Notes under the pieces: generated by a model
Database searches by the model: none
The model's input: the letters and a program-made list of their open reading frames with translations, nothing else
What the model was told of the DNA's origin: nothing
Translations under genes and position numbers: made by a program
Shown: positions 1 through 10,723 of the stretch, one piece after another
How the letters are laid out: every line of letters starts with the position of its first letter
How positions within the stretch are numbered: position 1 is the first letter of the stretch
Assembly (NCBI GenBank): GCA_964007475.1
Contig: CAXFZM010000548.1
Location: 1 to 64,000, forward strand
DNA length: 64,000 bases
Source: Hybos culiciformis
Taxonomy: Eukaryota > Arthropoda > Insecta > Diptera > Hybotidae
Direction: 5' to 3'

Positions 1-1119
1 AAGAAAAATTAAAATAAATCATAGAAATTATTTTACATTAAGACAAATCTTAAGACTATGTACTTTTGTTTTTATAGTACTTAATTTAAATACATAAAAT
101 CCAATTTGTTGGCACTTTTTTTACAATAAAATAATAATTACAAATGTTGACCGAATCAAATTAAAAAAAAGTTTATTAGTAAAATTGTTCGTAGGTACAT
201 AACCCAACTAGCAAATTAGCTCTATAAGAAGATTCAATTCTTTTAGTAGAAAGCTTATGTATTCTAGTAACTGTCTATTAAGTATCACGAATCCTGTTAT
301 AACCTCAGAAGTGGCGAAAATTATAAGTATAATTTGTTATATAAGTATCTATAAATGGGTTAGTAAATGGCTAATAACATTCTTGAATTCTGTGACTAAT
401 CCCATTATTAGCCTGTATAACACTTTTTTTCATGAAAGAAAAGAGAAGGACAGCCATAAAAAAAAGAAGTGCATAAATATAGTATATAAAAAAGAAAATA
501 GTTAAAAGAAAAGGAAAACCAATAAAATATAATAAATAAATATTTAGATGGGTATATGTAATGATAAAATAAATGTATTTGTATTTAATTTAACTTGTGC
601 ACATTTTAATTTTTAAATGTGTATTAAATTAAGTATATACAAAAACTATTGCAATTGTTGAAAAAAATAAAATTGAATTTTTTTTTTTTCATGCAATTGA
701 AAAAATAATGCAATTTTTAATATTCTAGGATTAATAAATATGAAAACCTAGTGGAATTTATGATATTTAAATTATTTTAAATTTAAAAAGGCATTAAATT
801 TGTTAAAATTTTGGTACATTTTAAAGTCATATAAGCAAAGTATGAGTAAAATGTAGTTTGCCATGGCACAAATAAATAAAATTTAACTGATGTTCTATTC
901 TTTTTATGTAGTTTTTTGAATTCATAGATTTTTTCAAAAAGAATCAACAATTTGCCAAATAATAAAATATTTAGTTCTTCAAACAAACTTTTGCGTTTAA
1001 ATAACTTCAATTTCCATAAAGTATTTTGTTCCTATATTCGGATAACCTATGTTATTTTTAGGAACTTTTATAGAAAGATCCCAAAATTTTAAATTATTTC
1101 CTGTTTCGAAGTGGCGACA
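1..1119. other. AT-rich stretch, no gene seen
   Basis: No recognisable gene or repeat family. An 82-codon open frame at 257-505 (+) has a low-complexity, lysine- and isoleucine-rich product with no motif I know, and is best treated as chance in AT-rich DNA. Confidence 0.5.
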
Positions 1120-1121
1120 TA

Positions 1122-1665
1122 CAGTCAACCCTCCTACAACGCGAGAGATACGTTCTTAGAAAACGTCGTGTAGTAGGCAATCGCGTTGCAGGAGACATGA
1201 ACTCTATAGAAAAAAAGGGGTTAGGTTCCAAGTATAAAAAAATGCAATTAAATTAATAATTAAATATACTCAAGATTTTATTAGAAATCCTTCAATAAAA
1301 TTATAATAAATTAATAAAAATTAACAAAATTAAAATTAAGAACTAAATAAAAATTCAAATTTATAAAGATTAAAATGTAAAAAGGAATATTGATGAATAT
1401 AAGAATAATATCACTGCTAACCGGATTATGCCGCGAACGTTTTGCTGGTGCTATATCCGAATCTGAACTACTAAAACAAGAGATAGGTTCGTTAGCTCTT
1501 GCGGTCGTTTAAAACATTCCGAGATAAGCGATTTTTTTTAAAAAATAATTTTTTTTAATCACGTTGTAGGAAAAAAATCGCGTTGTGAGAAAAATTGCCG
1601 CCATTTATGAATCGCGTTGTAGCGAAAACGCGTTATAGAAGTGTCGCGTTGTATAGAGTTTACTG
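1122..1665. mobile_element. pogo/Tigger-like MITE
   Basis: The ends are inverted copies: the left starts CAGTCAACCCTCCTACAACG and the right, read in reverse complement, starts CAGTAAACTCTATACAACG. A TA dinucleotide lies on both sides (1120-1121 and 1666-1667), as expected for Tc1/mariner-type insertion, and the CAGTC.ACCCT..ACAACGCG end resembles Tigger/pogo elements. The motif CGCGTTGTAG recurs several times just inside the right end. There is no transposase frame, so it is non-autonomous. Confidence 0.75.
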
Positions 1666-1667
1666 TA

Positions 1668-2597
1668 CTTAAGTTTTGTTTATTGATTTTTATTTTTAAG
1701 GATATTATTTTTAATTTTTTCAATTGTTAAAAAACACTAAAAAAATGTTTAATAGGGATAAAAATTAATTTAATTTTGTGAAACTAAAATAACAAATAAA
1801 AAAAATTAAATAGTCGTTTTTCATTTTTGAAGCAAAAATTAATCAAAAACGAATTTTCCTTATTTGATTGGAATTATTTTTTTAAAATTAATACTTTCGT
1901 GTTTTTTTACACGAAAGAGGTCTAGTGAAGTTAAACTATTCACTGGTATCATTCACTATAAATTTTTCATCACAAAAAACTAAAATGGTAACCAACCTGT
2001 CTGTATTGCCATGTCTATAAATAATTTAAAGGAACATTTTGGAGTTCTAGGTACAATTAACAAGGATAAAAAAGTGCGAATTTTTAGACAAAACGGAAGG
2101 TATTAAAAATTCAACCTTACAATAAAGAATGCTATTAAATTCTTAGTCAGTAGTTTGATTTTATTTCCCAAAATAATTAATATTTTCTTAACAACGTAAA
2201 AATTCAGAAAATAATAATTATCCGGAAAAAATTCTCACAAATTCCACCCAAGGATACGTCTAACTAAAAAATCCTTTAGGTTGATTTTCCGATCATCATA
2301 CTCTTTTATTATTTCGGACCATTTGAACCTTTCAACCCTTACACAATAATTTTCTATTTCCGTACAATAAGTGCATCATTTTAAAATCATGAATCTGCAA
2401 AGAATTTCCGCAAAATTATAATAAAAACGTCAACGTAAAGGAAGTCAAAGTGATAATTTTACAAACAATAAACTCTCTCAAGTCCTTATTATATTTATAT
2501 GGTTAGGGGATTAGTGCAATAACCTGGTAACACGGAATTTAAATTATTTTTGTTATTGTTTTTAAAAGCATACGGCAAATACGCGTGAAACTATTTT
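1668..2597. other. AT-rich stretch, no gene seen
   Basis: No coding or repeat signal was found apart from a small palindrome near 1893-1918 with CGTGT/ACACG arms. Confidence 0.5.
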
Positions 2598-3290
2598 TGT
2601 CCTCTTTTCTCATAGTGCAAAGTAAAAAACAAATGTAAAAGTTACTAGCAGGATCACGGCCGGCATTAAAGAACACTTTTTTCCTCTTTTCTCATAGTAT
2701 GAAGTGAAAGAGAAAAAAAATAGTTTTGTTATAAAAATAAAAGCTAATAGCAGGATCACGGCCGGTATTAAAGAAAACTTTTTTTCCTCTTTTCTCATAG
2801 AACGAAGTAAAAGAGAAAAAAAATAGTTTTGTTATAAAAATAAAAGCTACTAGCAGGATCACGGCCGGCATTAAAGAACACTTTTTTTCCTCTTTTCTCA
2901 TAGTATGAAGTAAATGAGAGAAAAAATAGTTTTGTTATAAAAATAAAAGCTAATAGCAGGATCACGGCCGGTATTAAAGAAAACTTTTTTTCCTCTTTTC
3001 TCATAGAACGAAGTAAAAGAGAAAAAAAATAGTTTTGTTATAAAAATAAAAGCTAATAATAGCAGGATCACGGCCGGCATTAAAGAACTTTTTTTTTCCT
3101 TTTTACTCATTTGTAGGAGGTAAAAGAGAGAAAAAATAGTTTTGTTATGAAAATAGAAGCTAATAGCAGGATCACGGTCCGCATTAAAGAACATTTTTTT
3201 TCCTTTTTACTCATATGTACAAAGTAAAAGAGAAGAAGAATTTTGGGATAAGATGAATTCTAATAGGAAGACTGAAACCGGCATTAAAGA
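2598..3290. repeat. 103-bp tandem array with two-unit higher-order pattern
   Basis: About six to seven copies of a roughly 103-bp unit. Each contains CCTCTTTTCTCATAG, a run of A-rich sequence, TAGTTTTGTTATAAAAATA and AGCAGGATCACGGCCGG. In the central copies two variants alternate: ATTAAAGAACAC followed by CATAGTATGAAG, then ATTAAAGAAAAC followed by CATAGAACGAAG. This gives a period of about 206 bp. The outermost copies are diverged. Open frames on the minus strand here are produced by the repeat and are not genes. Confidence 0.9.
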
Positions 3291-3658
3291 GCTGTTTATA
3301 TTTTTTAATGAAATAGAATTCTTATAAATGTTGCATAATAAGATCACTATGATTCAGTATCACGAATCCTTTTACTAGAATCTTATACAGCTTATAAGTG
3401 GTATAACAGTTATTTACAAGAATAATCTGCTAGTTGGGAAGTACATCACTGGGCCCAATTTTTTAATGTTGTTTGAATAGTTTGTAAAATATGTTTTGAA
3501 ATCAAATTGTAGCCTAAAATAAAATAAAAATAAATAAATTTTAGTGATAGAGACTGTGAGGTTTGAATTTCGTTTAATAAATACATTTTTATTAATAATT
3601 TTATTAAGAAATAAATGTTTAATAAAATTAAGTACCTTTTTACAAACAATAATTTGTT

Positions 3659-3754
3659 TTATTCTTTGTGGAAACTTTGATTCATTAGCAACTTTTCTTC
3701 CAGGTGGTGCGTGTAGTAATTAAATAGAACAATACATTTTTGTACTTCATCGTG
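3659..3754 (-). CDS. candidate terminal exon of an unrecognised host gene
   Basis: Read on the minus strand, a pyrimidine-rich tract ends in an AG, followed by 31 open codons rich in charged and aromatic residues (HDEVQKC..., ...NYYTHHLEEK...) and a stop. The stop codon overlaps an AATAAA polyadenylation signal. Its phase fits the candidate exon at 4446-4539, whose donor is phase 0. A nearer AG upstream would bring in a stop at once, so the acceptor choice is uncertain. I do not recognise the protein. It could equally be a chance frame. Confidence 0.22.
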   Translation of the reverse strand, partial: HDEVQKCIVLFNYYTHHLEEKLLMNQSFHKE

Positions 3755-3992
3755 CTAATCTGTAAGAAACAAAAAAAATTATTAAACGTCATAGTTAGTT
3801 TTTAAAAAATCATTACCTTCACATATGGCCATATCAAATAATATATCTTTTATTTGGATCCAATTATTGAAATATTGTATTTGATAATGATATAAACTCA
3901 AAACAATAAAATCAAACAATATCTAAAAAAAATTAAATATCATTCACAATTATGTTTATTCTAATTCAGAAATGTATAAATCGAAAGGTTGC

Positions 3993-4168
3993 ATTTTCAT
4001 TGGTCCAAATGACCATTTTATGATTTTCAAAATTTGATTGATTAACATTTCTAAACATCAAAAAATGAAATACTTTTAATGTAATATATATTTGACGTAT
4101 CTAGAAATGGAATTAATAAATCAATCAAAACTTGAAAATCATTAAATGGTCGTTTGGACAAATATGCA
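3993..4168. repeat. imperfect inverted repeat (foldback)
   Basis: Two arms of about 60 bp, at 3993-4052 and 4106-4168, are reverse complements with scattered mismatches (for example GGTCCAAATGACCATTTTAT against ATTAAATGGTCGTTTGGAC). The arms flank an AT-rich loop of about 50 bp. It may be a small foldback MITE; no clear target duplication was seen. Confidence 0.6.
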
Positions 4169-4445
4169 TTCCTACCAAATATATGAATTAATAAAATGTA
4201 TAAATAAGTTCAAATTTTTTTCGAATTATCAATATTTTTGTTTTTAATTATAATATAAAAAAAATAATATATGAACACTTATATGGGTTTTTTTAACTAA
4301 AAAGAGTTAAGTGCATCATACAAAAAAAGCGTTGATTTTATGTACTTATAGCTCGACCTAATTTGCCTAACCCTTAATACACGAAAAATCAATATTATGG
4401 CATTGGCATACGCAAGCTTGGAATGAAAAGAAAAGAGTTATCTAC

Positions 4446-4665
4446 CTGAAAGTTTTCACTAATAAATTGGCCAGCCAATTTCACCAACAATTCTGTGTGT
4501 TTATTACTAATAGTCAAATTTTTATTGTTCTTTAAAAGTCTAAAATTATAGAAGATATTTAAAAATAAAAATTGAGAGTTCATTTTATCACTTACCCTTG
4601 AAAGATTTGTTATTTGGTTGGAGTCTTCAGTAGTTATGTCTTCGAATCTGAAGATTGATCTGATC
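4446..4665 (-). CDS. candidate exon pair of an unrecognised host gene
   Basis: Two minus-strand segments look like exons. The first, 4665-4596, follows TTTATTCTAG and ends at a consensus donor GTAAGT. The second, 4539-4446, follows TATAATTTTAG and ends at TTTCAG followed by GTAGAT. One frame is open through both and the intervening DNA (4395-4703, 102 codons). The phases of the two proposed exons do not join unless a weaker acceptor at 4529 is used. A further open frame at about 4790-4940 (minus) could be an upstream exon. No domain is recognised. This is the only non-transposon coding signal in the window and it is weak. Confidence 0.2.
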
Positions 4666-4703
4666 CTAGAATAAATATTAGATGAAGTTGTTTGATGATT
4701 CAA

Positions 4704-5502
4704 AAAATTTTAAATTTATATCCTTGAATTAAGTATTTTAAAAAACTTAAAAAAATAATGCAATTTTTATTTATTTAATTTTTATTTATTTAGATTACCA
4801 GTTCGACTTGGTGGTTCAAAATCTATACGTTCTGAATTTTCCGGGCAGTAATTGTAATTTAAATTGATAAACTACATCTAAAACGATCTCTTCATCTAAT
4901 ATAACTCCCACAGGTCTCTTAAAAAGAGAAATTTTCATAGATCTCGCACTGCTGGCTCAATTTCAACTAAAATATTTTTTTGATATGAAAATGCAAATAT
5001 ATAATTTATATAGTTTATATATGTTATTTAAATTTTGTATTAAATATTACAAATATCTAAGGTATTATAACGAATGGATTTCAGCATTCTCGATCTTAAT
5101 TCATAATACTCGTTTTAAAACACCAATTTTTTTTTATTTAATAAGGAAACAAACTTACGTTAAAAAAAAATACAAACTCGAGAAAAAAAAAAGCATCTTT
5201 TGAAATTAAAAACTACTTTCAATAATTAAAAATATATTTTATTATAATTTTACCATATTTTAGTATTAATTTAAAGAAAAATAATATTAAAATACATTCA
5301 AGGTGGTATGAATTTGTTCTCTTATTTTAGCAATAGCAATTTTATTACCAAAAAAGTTAAATAATTACTAAAAAAAGAAAAAAAAATTGTGAATTAATTT
5401 TAAGACTACTCTAAAATGTATAAAACAAGTTTACCCTCTTCACGGAATACAAAAAAGAGTAAAAAAAGCCCAATTTTTTTTACTGTGTAATCACAAACAA
5501 GT
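4704..5502. other. AT-rich stretch, no firm feature
   Basis: No repeat ends or recognisable coding sequence. The right part may be the decayed start of BEL element B, whose RT becomes recognisable at 5503, but I could not find its 5' LTR. Confidence 0.4.
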
Positions 5503-5756
5503 ACGGGAGTTAGTCTCAACGACAAGATGCTAAACGGTGTTAATTTACAAGAAGACTTATTTATCATCCTACTACGATTGAGAACACACAAGATAGCATT
5601 TACTGCGGACATCAAAAGTGAATCAAAATTAACAACATCTTTCAACGCTAATTAACCGTTAATTTCTGATGCGACGGTGAATATCTTCAAAAAGACGTCA
5701 GTAGAAATCAAAACTCAGTTCTCTACGTTAAGACGTCATATAAACGAAGTTGTAAT
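5503..5756 (+). pseudogene. BEL/Pao element B: RT fragment joined to env fragment
   Basis: 5503-5613 translates to a BEL reverse transcriptase segment (TGVSLND..., ending ...IAFTADI). It aligns residue for residue with the RT of element A around 17600-17710, including the Asp of motif A. After about 100 bp of unclear sequence, 5713-5756 matches the stretch of element A's env just before its diverged middle domain. The rest of this env resumes at 21972, after element A. So element B lost most of pol and the start of env by internal deletion, and was then split by element A. It also carries stops and a MITE at 5757, so it is inactive. Confidence 0.7.
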
Positions 5757-5885
5757 CAGGGATGTCAACTGGGGTGTTTTACCCTGGAGTTTCCAGTTTT
5801 TCAACAGAAACTCCAGTCTCCAGGTTTTTTCATAATTTTAAAGTCAACTCTCCAGTTTTTCCTCGGTCAAGAGTTGGCAACCCTG
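5757..5885. mobile_element. 129-bp hAT MITE
   Basis: It starts CAGGGATGTCAACT and ends AGTTGGCAACCCTG, near-perfect inverted ends of hAT type. The 8-bp target duplication GTTGTAAT lies at 5749-5756 and 5886-5893. It sits inside the env remnant of BEL element B, 33 bp from the site where element A inserted. It has no coding capacity. Confidence 0.9.
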
Positions 5886-5921
5886 GTTGTAATTAAATTA
5901 AACACTGTTACAATCGTAACA

Positions 5922-6323
5922 TGAAAAATTTCTAAGTCTTTAAACGACTTAAAATTGTAAATTTCATCGAAATAAAATTAATGTTAAGATAAGAAAATGA
6001 ACACAATGCAAAAGGTACAGACAAATTCGAACGACTTAAAATTGTAAAACAATACAAAAGGTGCAGACAAATTCTATTTTTTCTCACAATTTCCTACTTA
6101 AGTTTAATTTGACAAAGATGAATATTGCAATTTAATTATATTTCAATTCATAATTCTCATTTTTTTTATTGTAGTTTTATATTACTTATAATTTTTATGT
6201 TACTTATAATTTCTATACTACTTATAAATATTGTACCAAATAAATTGTACAGTTCGTTCTAAACCATCAAATAAACAACATCTTTTTTTTTTTTTCTACA
6301 AAAATAGTAAAGTGCTTTCTTCA
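5922..6323 (+). repeat. 5' LTR of BEL element A
   Basis: 402 bp, starting TGAAAAATTTCTAAG and ending GTGCTTTCTTCA, with a second copy at 21613. It has an AATAAA signal near the 3' end and repeated ATTACTTATAA boxes. It is 47 bp longer than the 3' LTR because ACGACTTAAAATTGTAAA and its surroundings occur twice in this copy only. The sequence after it (TGGTCAATCCGGGAC) sits where a primer site should be, but I cannot match it to a tRNA. Confidence 0.85.
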
Positions 6324-7159
6324 TGTGGTCAATCCGGGACTACATCCACTAAAAATCGAAGGACAAAATTTAAATTCTGAATTGAGAAAAAATATAAAAA
6401 AAAAATAGAAAAAAAATTTAAAATACTCTATTTTTGAAAAAAAATTTTAAAAGAAAATTTGGAAAGAAACTAAAATTATTATTGAGAAAAATTTGAAAAA
6501 AAAAGGTAGTTTTTTTTTAAAAATATTAGATAAATTTCGTTAAATAAAATAAATTTTAACTTTTAACTTTGGAATTTTTCACAAAATTATCCAAAAAAAA
6601 AAAAAAAATTTTTAAATTTAAAATGATACAGCCCAACAATATTTGAAAAAAAAGTTTTTAAACAGAATTTAGAAAAAAAAAACATGAGTGAAACAATTGA
6701 TAAATTAATTCTTCAAGAGTGTTAAAATTCAACAAAATTTTAAGAAATTTGCAAACATAAAAATTTTACATGTAAATTTTAAAGTTCTTTTTCGTTGTAC
6801 ATAAATATTTCTATCAAGTATAAATCCAAACGTAAGCAGTTTCGAATTTCTTTTTATTCACAAAATACCTCACACGTTTTTTCGATCCCTGTGTATTTTG
6901 CAATCATAAAAACTTAAAACTTTCCTGTGTATTTTGCAATCAGAAAAACTTAAATTTTGCTGAAGTTTACTATTTGATGAACAAAAAATTGGATTTATAA
7001 TGGATAGAAATATTTATTTTAATGGTCTTTGTATTTTTAAAATCTCAGTGTGTTCGGTCGCATTAATCGTGTGTAGTGTTAAACAAATCCTAGTCTTGCT
7101 TAAACAGTTCAGCAAAAATTGTATTTTTAAATCCCGTACAGTTCGGTCGTAATATTAAA
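6324..7159. other. leader of BEL element A, left part
   Basis: Low-complexity A-rich DNA between the LTR and gag with no coding signal. A 30-bp stretch around CTGTGTATTTTGCAATCA occurs twice in tandem near 6890-6950. Confidence 0.6.
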
Positions 7160-7167
7160 CTATATAG

Positions 7168-7880
7168 CAGGGGTGTCAATAACGTCGATCGCGATCTACC
7201 GGTCGATCGCGTAATGATTTTAAGTCGATCGCCAATAAATATTCATATTTCCGATATTTATTTCGTTTCTAATTGCCAATTTCAATTTCAAGAATCAAAA
7301 AAAATTATATAATTTTCCAAAAATGTTGGCGCAATTAAAAAGTTCTGCTTCTACTAATTATGATGAAAATAAATACATCGAAGAAATTAAGAACGTTATT
7401 GAAGAATTTAGTAACCGTTTCCAAGATTTTAAAAAACTTTATAATGTAGTTTTATTTATGAGTTTTCCATTTGATAGCAATATTAAAGCAGAAACAATTG
7501 CAGAAAAACTCAACTATTTTTGATATGGATAACATTACACTTGAAACAGAAATTATTACATTGCAAAATTATATTTATATTAAATCAAGAGGTTCCGGAG
7601 ATAAATTCTGGAAATATTTACCAGATGGATAAATATCCGAATCTAAGAAAGTGCTGACAATTTATGCGCCTGTTTTGGTTCAACATATTTGTACTAATCA
7701 GCATTTTCACAAACGAAAATAATAAAGTCGAAATACCGAACTAATTTAACAGGCGAACACTTAGAATTTGGATCACTAAATGTTGCCTTCCGTCTTAATC
7801 CTACTTTTAGGAAAAGTAGATCACAGAAGATTTTTACTGCGCGAAGTAGATCTTATAGAAAAATTAGTTGACACCTCTGC
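7168..7880 (+). mobile_element. hAT element, internally deleted
   Basis: It starts CAGGGGTGTCAATAACG and ends TTGACACCTCTG, inverted ends of about 12 bp with one mismatch. The perfect 8-bp duplication CTATATAG lies at 7160-7167 and 7881-7888. Just inside the left end is GTCGATCGCGATCTACCGG followed by a second GTCGATCGCG. It contains the C-terminal part of a transposase gene (7323-7800). It lies in the leader of BEL element A and so is younger than A. Confidence 0.92.
7323..7800 (+). pseudogene. hAT transposase C-terminal remnant (GTF2IRD2/ZBED-like)
   Basis: The first 66 codons include I..V..EF.NRFQDFKKL, a signature of the GTF2IRD2-like hAT transposases found in insects and vertebrates. 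After a frameshift at about 7522 the other frames recover LQ and then KYLPDGKYPNLRK, the start of the hAT dimerisation region that normally leads to the FGSTY.CEQLFS motif, here decayed. The N-terminal BED finger and the catalytic core are missing, so the element was mobilised in trans, if at all. Assignment rests on remembered family motifs, not on a search. Confidence 0.75.
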
Positions 7881-7888
7881 TATATAGT

Positions 7889-8225
7889 ATAAAGAATTAA
7901 ACCTAAGTGAGAATTAATACATCAAAAATTGTCCGAAATTTTGTATCGAAAAATTAATAATTTTTAAAAACATAAAATTTCAGTGAAAATTAATACATCT
8001 AAAATTATTCAGAAAAATCTAGAAATCACAAAAAAAACATAACAGAATAAACTTTCATTAATTTATGAACCAAATTCAAATTGTAAATAAATTAAAAATT
8101 TTAGTTTATAATAAAATTATAAATAATTTTTACTTAAATCTAAAATTAACGAACATCTTTTATTTTATCCACATTTAATCAACGATACACGATTCCAAAA
8201 AGTTGGAATCGTGTATAAATTAACC
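7889..8225. other. leader of BEL element A, right part
   Basis: AT-rich DNA between the hAT and the first gag codons. A palindrome GATTCCAAAAAGTTGGAATC at 8189-8208 is the only structure seen. Confidence 0.5.
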
Positions 8226-9480
8226 AAGAGGTTGATTGCCGCGAAGCAATCAAAGCTATTGAAATTAACTATAAAAAAGATTCGGAAGGTCGGAAAACCA
8301 AAGAATACATTGAAAAACGGTTAGGAAAACTCGAAGAGTTATTGTCGGAATTTACGTCGCGAGATAACGATATCGAAAATTTAAAGCCGGGTTTCGTAGA
8401 TAAACAATATTTCGTAAAAAAATTTGCGAAAAGCACTAAAATTAAATTTACTGAAGTAAAAACTTTATTTGATAATAAATTAAAAGAAATTTGTGACAAA
8501 GAACAAATAAGAAAAAAAATAGAAGATGTTGAAAAACGAGAAGCAAAGCATCGTGAAGAAGCTGAAAAAGCACTCAAAGCTAAGGAAGAATTGGAACGGA
8601 CTCTGGAAGGACTAAGAACAGGTAACAAGTCAAATGAAAATTCAGATGATGAAGAGGTAAGTCATAATAACAAACTTCTTAACTCTCAGAAACATAGTAT
8701 CAAAATGTTAGATAGACTAGTTGTTGAAGTATTCAGCAAAAGCTAAAAACTATTGACAAATACTGGGACAATATTCTAAAAACGCACTTAGAAATTGTCA
8801 AAGAACGTGACGATGAAGTAAAATTCTATATATACCAGCATTTTTTTGAGTACATTGAAGAGCAATATCAAAACGCTGCTATCATGCTACAAGAAAAAAT
8901 TGCGGGTACGGCTAGTCAAACAATTAAAATGCCAAAAGTTGATTTACCTCCGTTCTCTGGAGATTACTCTGAATTTAGTTAATAAAACCTTGTTACCTAA
9001 CAAAACAATTGACCCATCTCAAAAATTACTTTACTTGAAAAGGTCTCTCAAGAGTGAGGCAGCTAATTTAGTAAAAAACTTTACAGTAACGGAAGATAAA
9101 CTATACACAGTGTGGGATATTGTAAATGAACCAGCGGGTTTTAATTCATTACCAACTTGAAAAAAAATTTTCGATAAAAAATTTATCATATGAATCAGCA
9201 GCAGCAATAAGGAACTTACATGATACTGCCGTAGAAGCGCTTTTAGCCATAAACAACTTGGGGATTGTCACAGGTGGGATCCTATAATTGTACACATTAT
9301 TTTGCAAAAACTTGATAAAGAATCTCGAAAAATATTCGAACAAAGTTTAAAAAATCCGAGAGAAATACAAACATTGAAGGATTTTTTTTTCATTTCTTAA
9401 ATCTTGACTCAATGGGTTAGAAGCCACTGAATCAGGAGCTCAATCCGAAAATAATTTGAAAACGTCAAGGTCAGGTAATT
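8226..9480 (+). pseudogene. Gag of BEL element A, N-terminal and DUF1759 part
   Basis: Open reading begins upstream of the first Met; 8226-8746 gives a Lys/Glu-rich coiled coil (...EKREAKHREEAEKALKAKEE...) typical of the start of insect BEL gags. After a frameshift near 8740 another frame gives KMPKVDLPPFSGDYSEFS at about 8930, the entry to the DUF1759 gag domain. A third (8980-9157) gives LLPNKTIDPSQKLLYLKRSL and SEAANLVKNF, the DUF1759 core. The part after that is broken by several stops. It should form the capsid of the retroelement particle; as it stands it cannot be made as one protein. Confidence 0.85.
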
Positions 9481-9483
9481 TTT

Positions 9484-9870
9484 TTGCAACAAAATCTAAG
9501 TGCCCATGTTTGCTCCGCTGATCATGGAATATATCAATGCGAAAGTTTTAAGGCTCTCGAATTAAATAAAAAATGTGACATTGTTAAAAAGTTAAAACTG
9601 TGCAACAATTGTTTAAATTCTGGTCATTTTTCTTCAGCATGTAAAAGCAAGTTCAAATGTTCGGTATGCAACGATAATCATCACTCGTTATTGCATAAAC
9701 ACAAAAACGACGTACAAAATAAAAAAAAACGGTCAGGCAATAATTCGGGAAAACAAAATTCACCAAAATCTTCTGAAACCACCAGTTGTCATTCAGAAGA
9801 AAATAAATCTGAAACAAAAAATTTTTATACAAAAAGTTCTAACATTATACTTTTACCACTGCGCAAATAA
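9484..9870 (+). pseudogene. Gag C-terminal zinc-knuckle region of BEL element A
   Basis: 128 open codons with the ordered Cys/His pattern of BEL gags: C.ADHGIYQC, then KKLKLCNNCLNSGHFSSAC, then KCSVCNDNHHSLLH. These zinc knuckles bind genomic RNA during particle assembly. A Lys/Ser-rich tail follows and the frame runs out before the protease. The first Met in the frame is not a real start, since the reading should come from the preceding gag segment, which is out of frame. Confidence 0.88.
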
Positions 9871-10527
9871 GAATTAGGTCTTCAAATGGAAGTTGTATAG
9901 AATTCAGAGCACTGCTGGACCAAGGGTCACAGTCGACATTTATATCGGAGAATGCTCCTCAACAGTTAAATTAAAAAAGATCAAGGTCTAAAACCATAAT
10001 TAGTTGTATTGGTAACAAAAATTGAAAAATTTCCAACTATCGTGTTCAAATTGAAATAAATCCTTGGTTTAATTCTAAATTTAATATTTCCACAGCTTTA
10101 ATAATGCCTTCAATTACGAAAATTTCGATTCTAAATGATATGTGTCACCGTAATCAAAACTTATCAAATATATTGCTTGCTGATCCTCATTATATGAATT
10201 CAGGTTCGATTGATGTTTTGCTTGGGGCGGATATTGTGTCACAAATATTCTTGATGGAGTGATTAAAGGAAGTGCATAAACCCCCCCCCCCCCCCCCAAC
10301 AGCTCAAAGAACAGAATTAGGATGGATATTATCAGGATATATTAAAAATGACACTATTAATGAGGTAAAATATTTTTATACTGAAACAAATTCAATTAAT
10401 TTTGATTTGCAGAAATTTTGGAATACGAAGAGTTAACTGAAAACGATCAAAAAGTTCAACTGAAGCAGCAAAATGTGAAGCGAAATATAATGAGACAACA
10501 AAAATAGCAGATAATGGTCAGTATGTT
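9871..10527 (+). pseudogene. Aspartic protease and pol N-terminus of BEL element A
   Basis: The DUF1758-type retropepsin is seen as RALLDQGSQSTFIS at about 9900-9950, where the family usually has LLDSGSQ: the residue after the catalytic Asp has changed. Next come GADIVSQIF and, after a 17-base C run, TAQRTELGWILSGY, the conserved segment that closes the domain. Several frames are needed. The last codons (...ADNGQYV) reach the gypsy insertion at 10528. Reading resumes after it with VEIPF, so the insertion falls in the spacer just before RT. Confidence 0.82.
10281..10297. repeat. 17-base poly-C tract
   Basis: A homopolymer of 17 C in very AT-rich DNA, inside the decayed protease of BEL element A. 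It shifts the reading frame. It could be slippage or an assembly artefact. Confidence 0.9.
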
Positions 10528-10723
10528 TGTAGTGCTCTCTTTGAGTATATCACTCACTCTTCTATTTCAATGTATATAAACCTAGTATTAAGTTTAAGTT
10601 AGGTCAGTTGTAGATGTTGTAGAACAGTCAGATGTTAAACATCTTATATTATTTTAATAAAACAACACTAGAAACTACAAGTGTATGTGTATTTCTTTTG
10701 ATACATGCACGAAAAGCATGACA
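10528..10723 (+). repeat. 5' LTR of gypsy element G1
   Basis: 196 bp, TGTAGTGCTCTC... to ...GCATGACA, with ATATAAACC as a likely TATA region and AATAAAAC as polyadenylation signal. The 3' copy lacks the first two bases. Confidence 0.92.

Noticed and set aside
1893..1918. Terminator-like hairpin with CGTGT/ACACG stem
   Set aside because: Short palindromes are frequent in this AT-rich eukaryotic DNA and no transcript ends here.
2598..3290. CRISPR-like direct repeats
   Set aside because: Whole 103-bp units repeat without unique spacers, and the window is eukaryotic.
5922..6323. Independent solo LTRs at 5922 and 21613
   Set aside because: The outer flanks share AACA and the interval has exactly one BEL gene set after removing inserts, so they are a pair.
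6326..6345. BEL primer binding site TGGTCAATCCGGGAC
   Set aside because: The position is right but I could not match it to any insect tRNA 3' end from memory, so it is not called.
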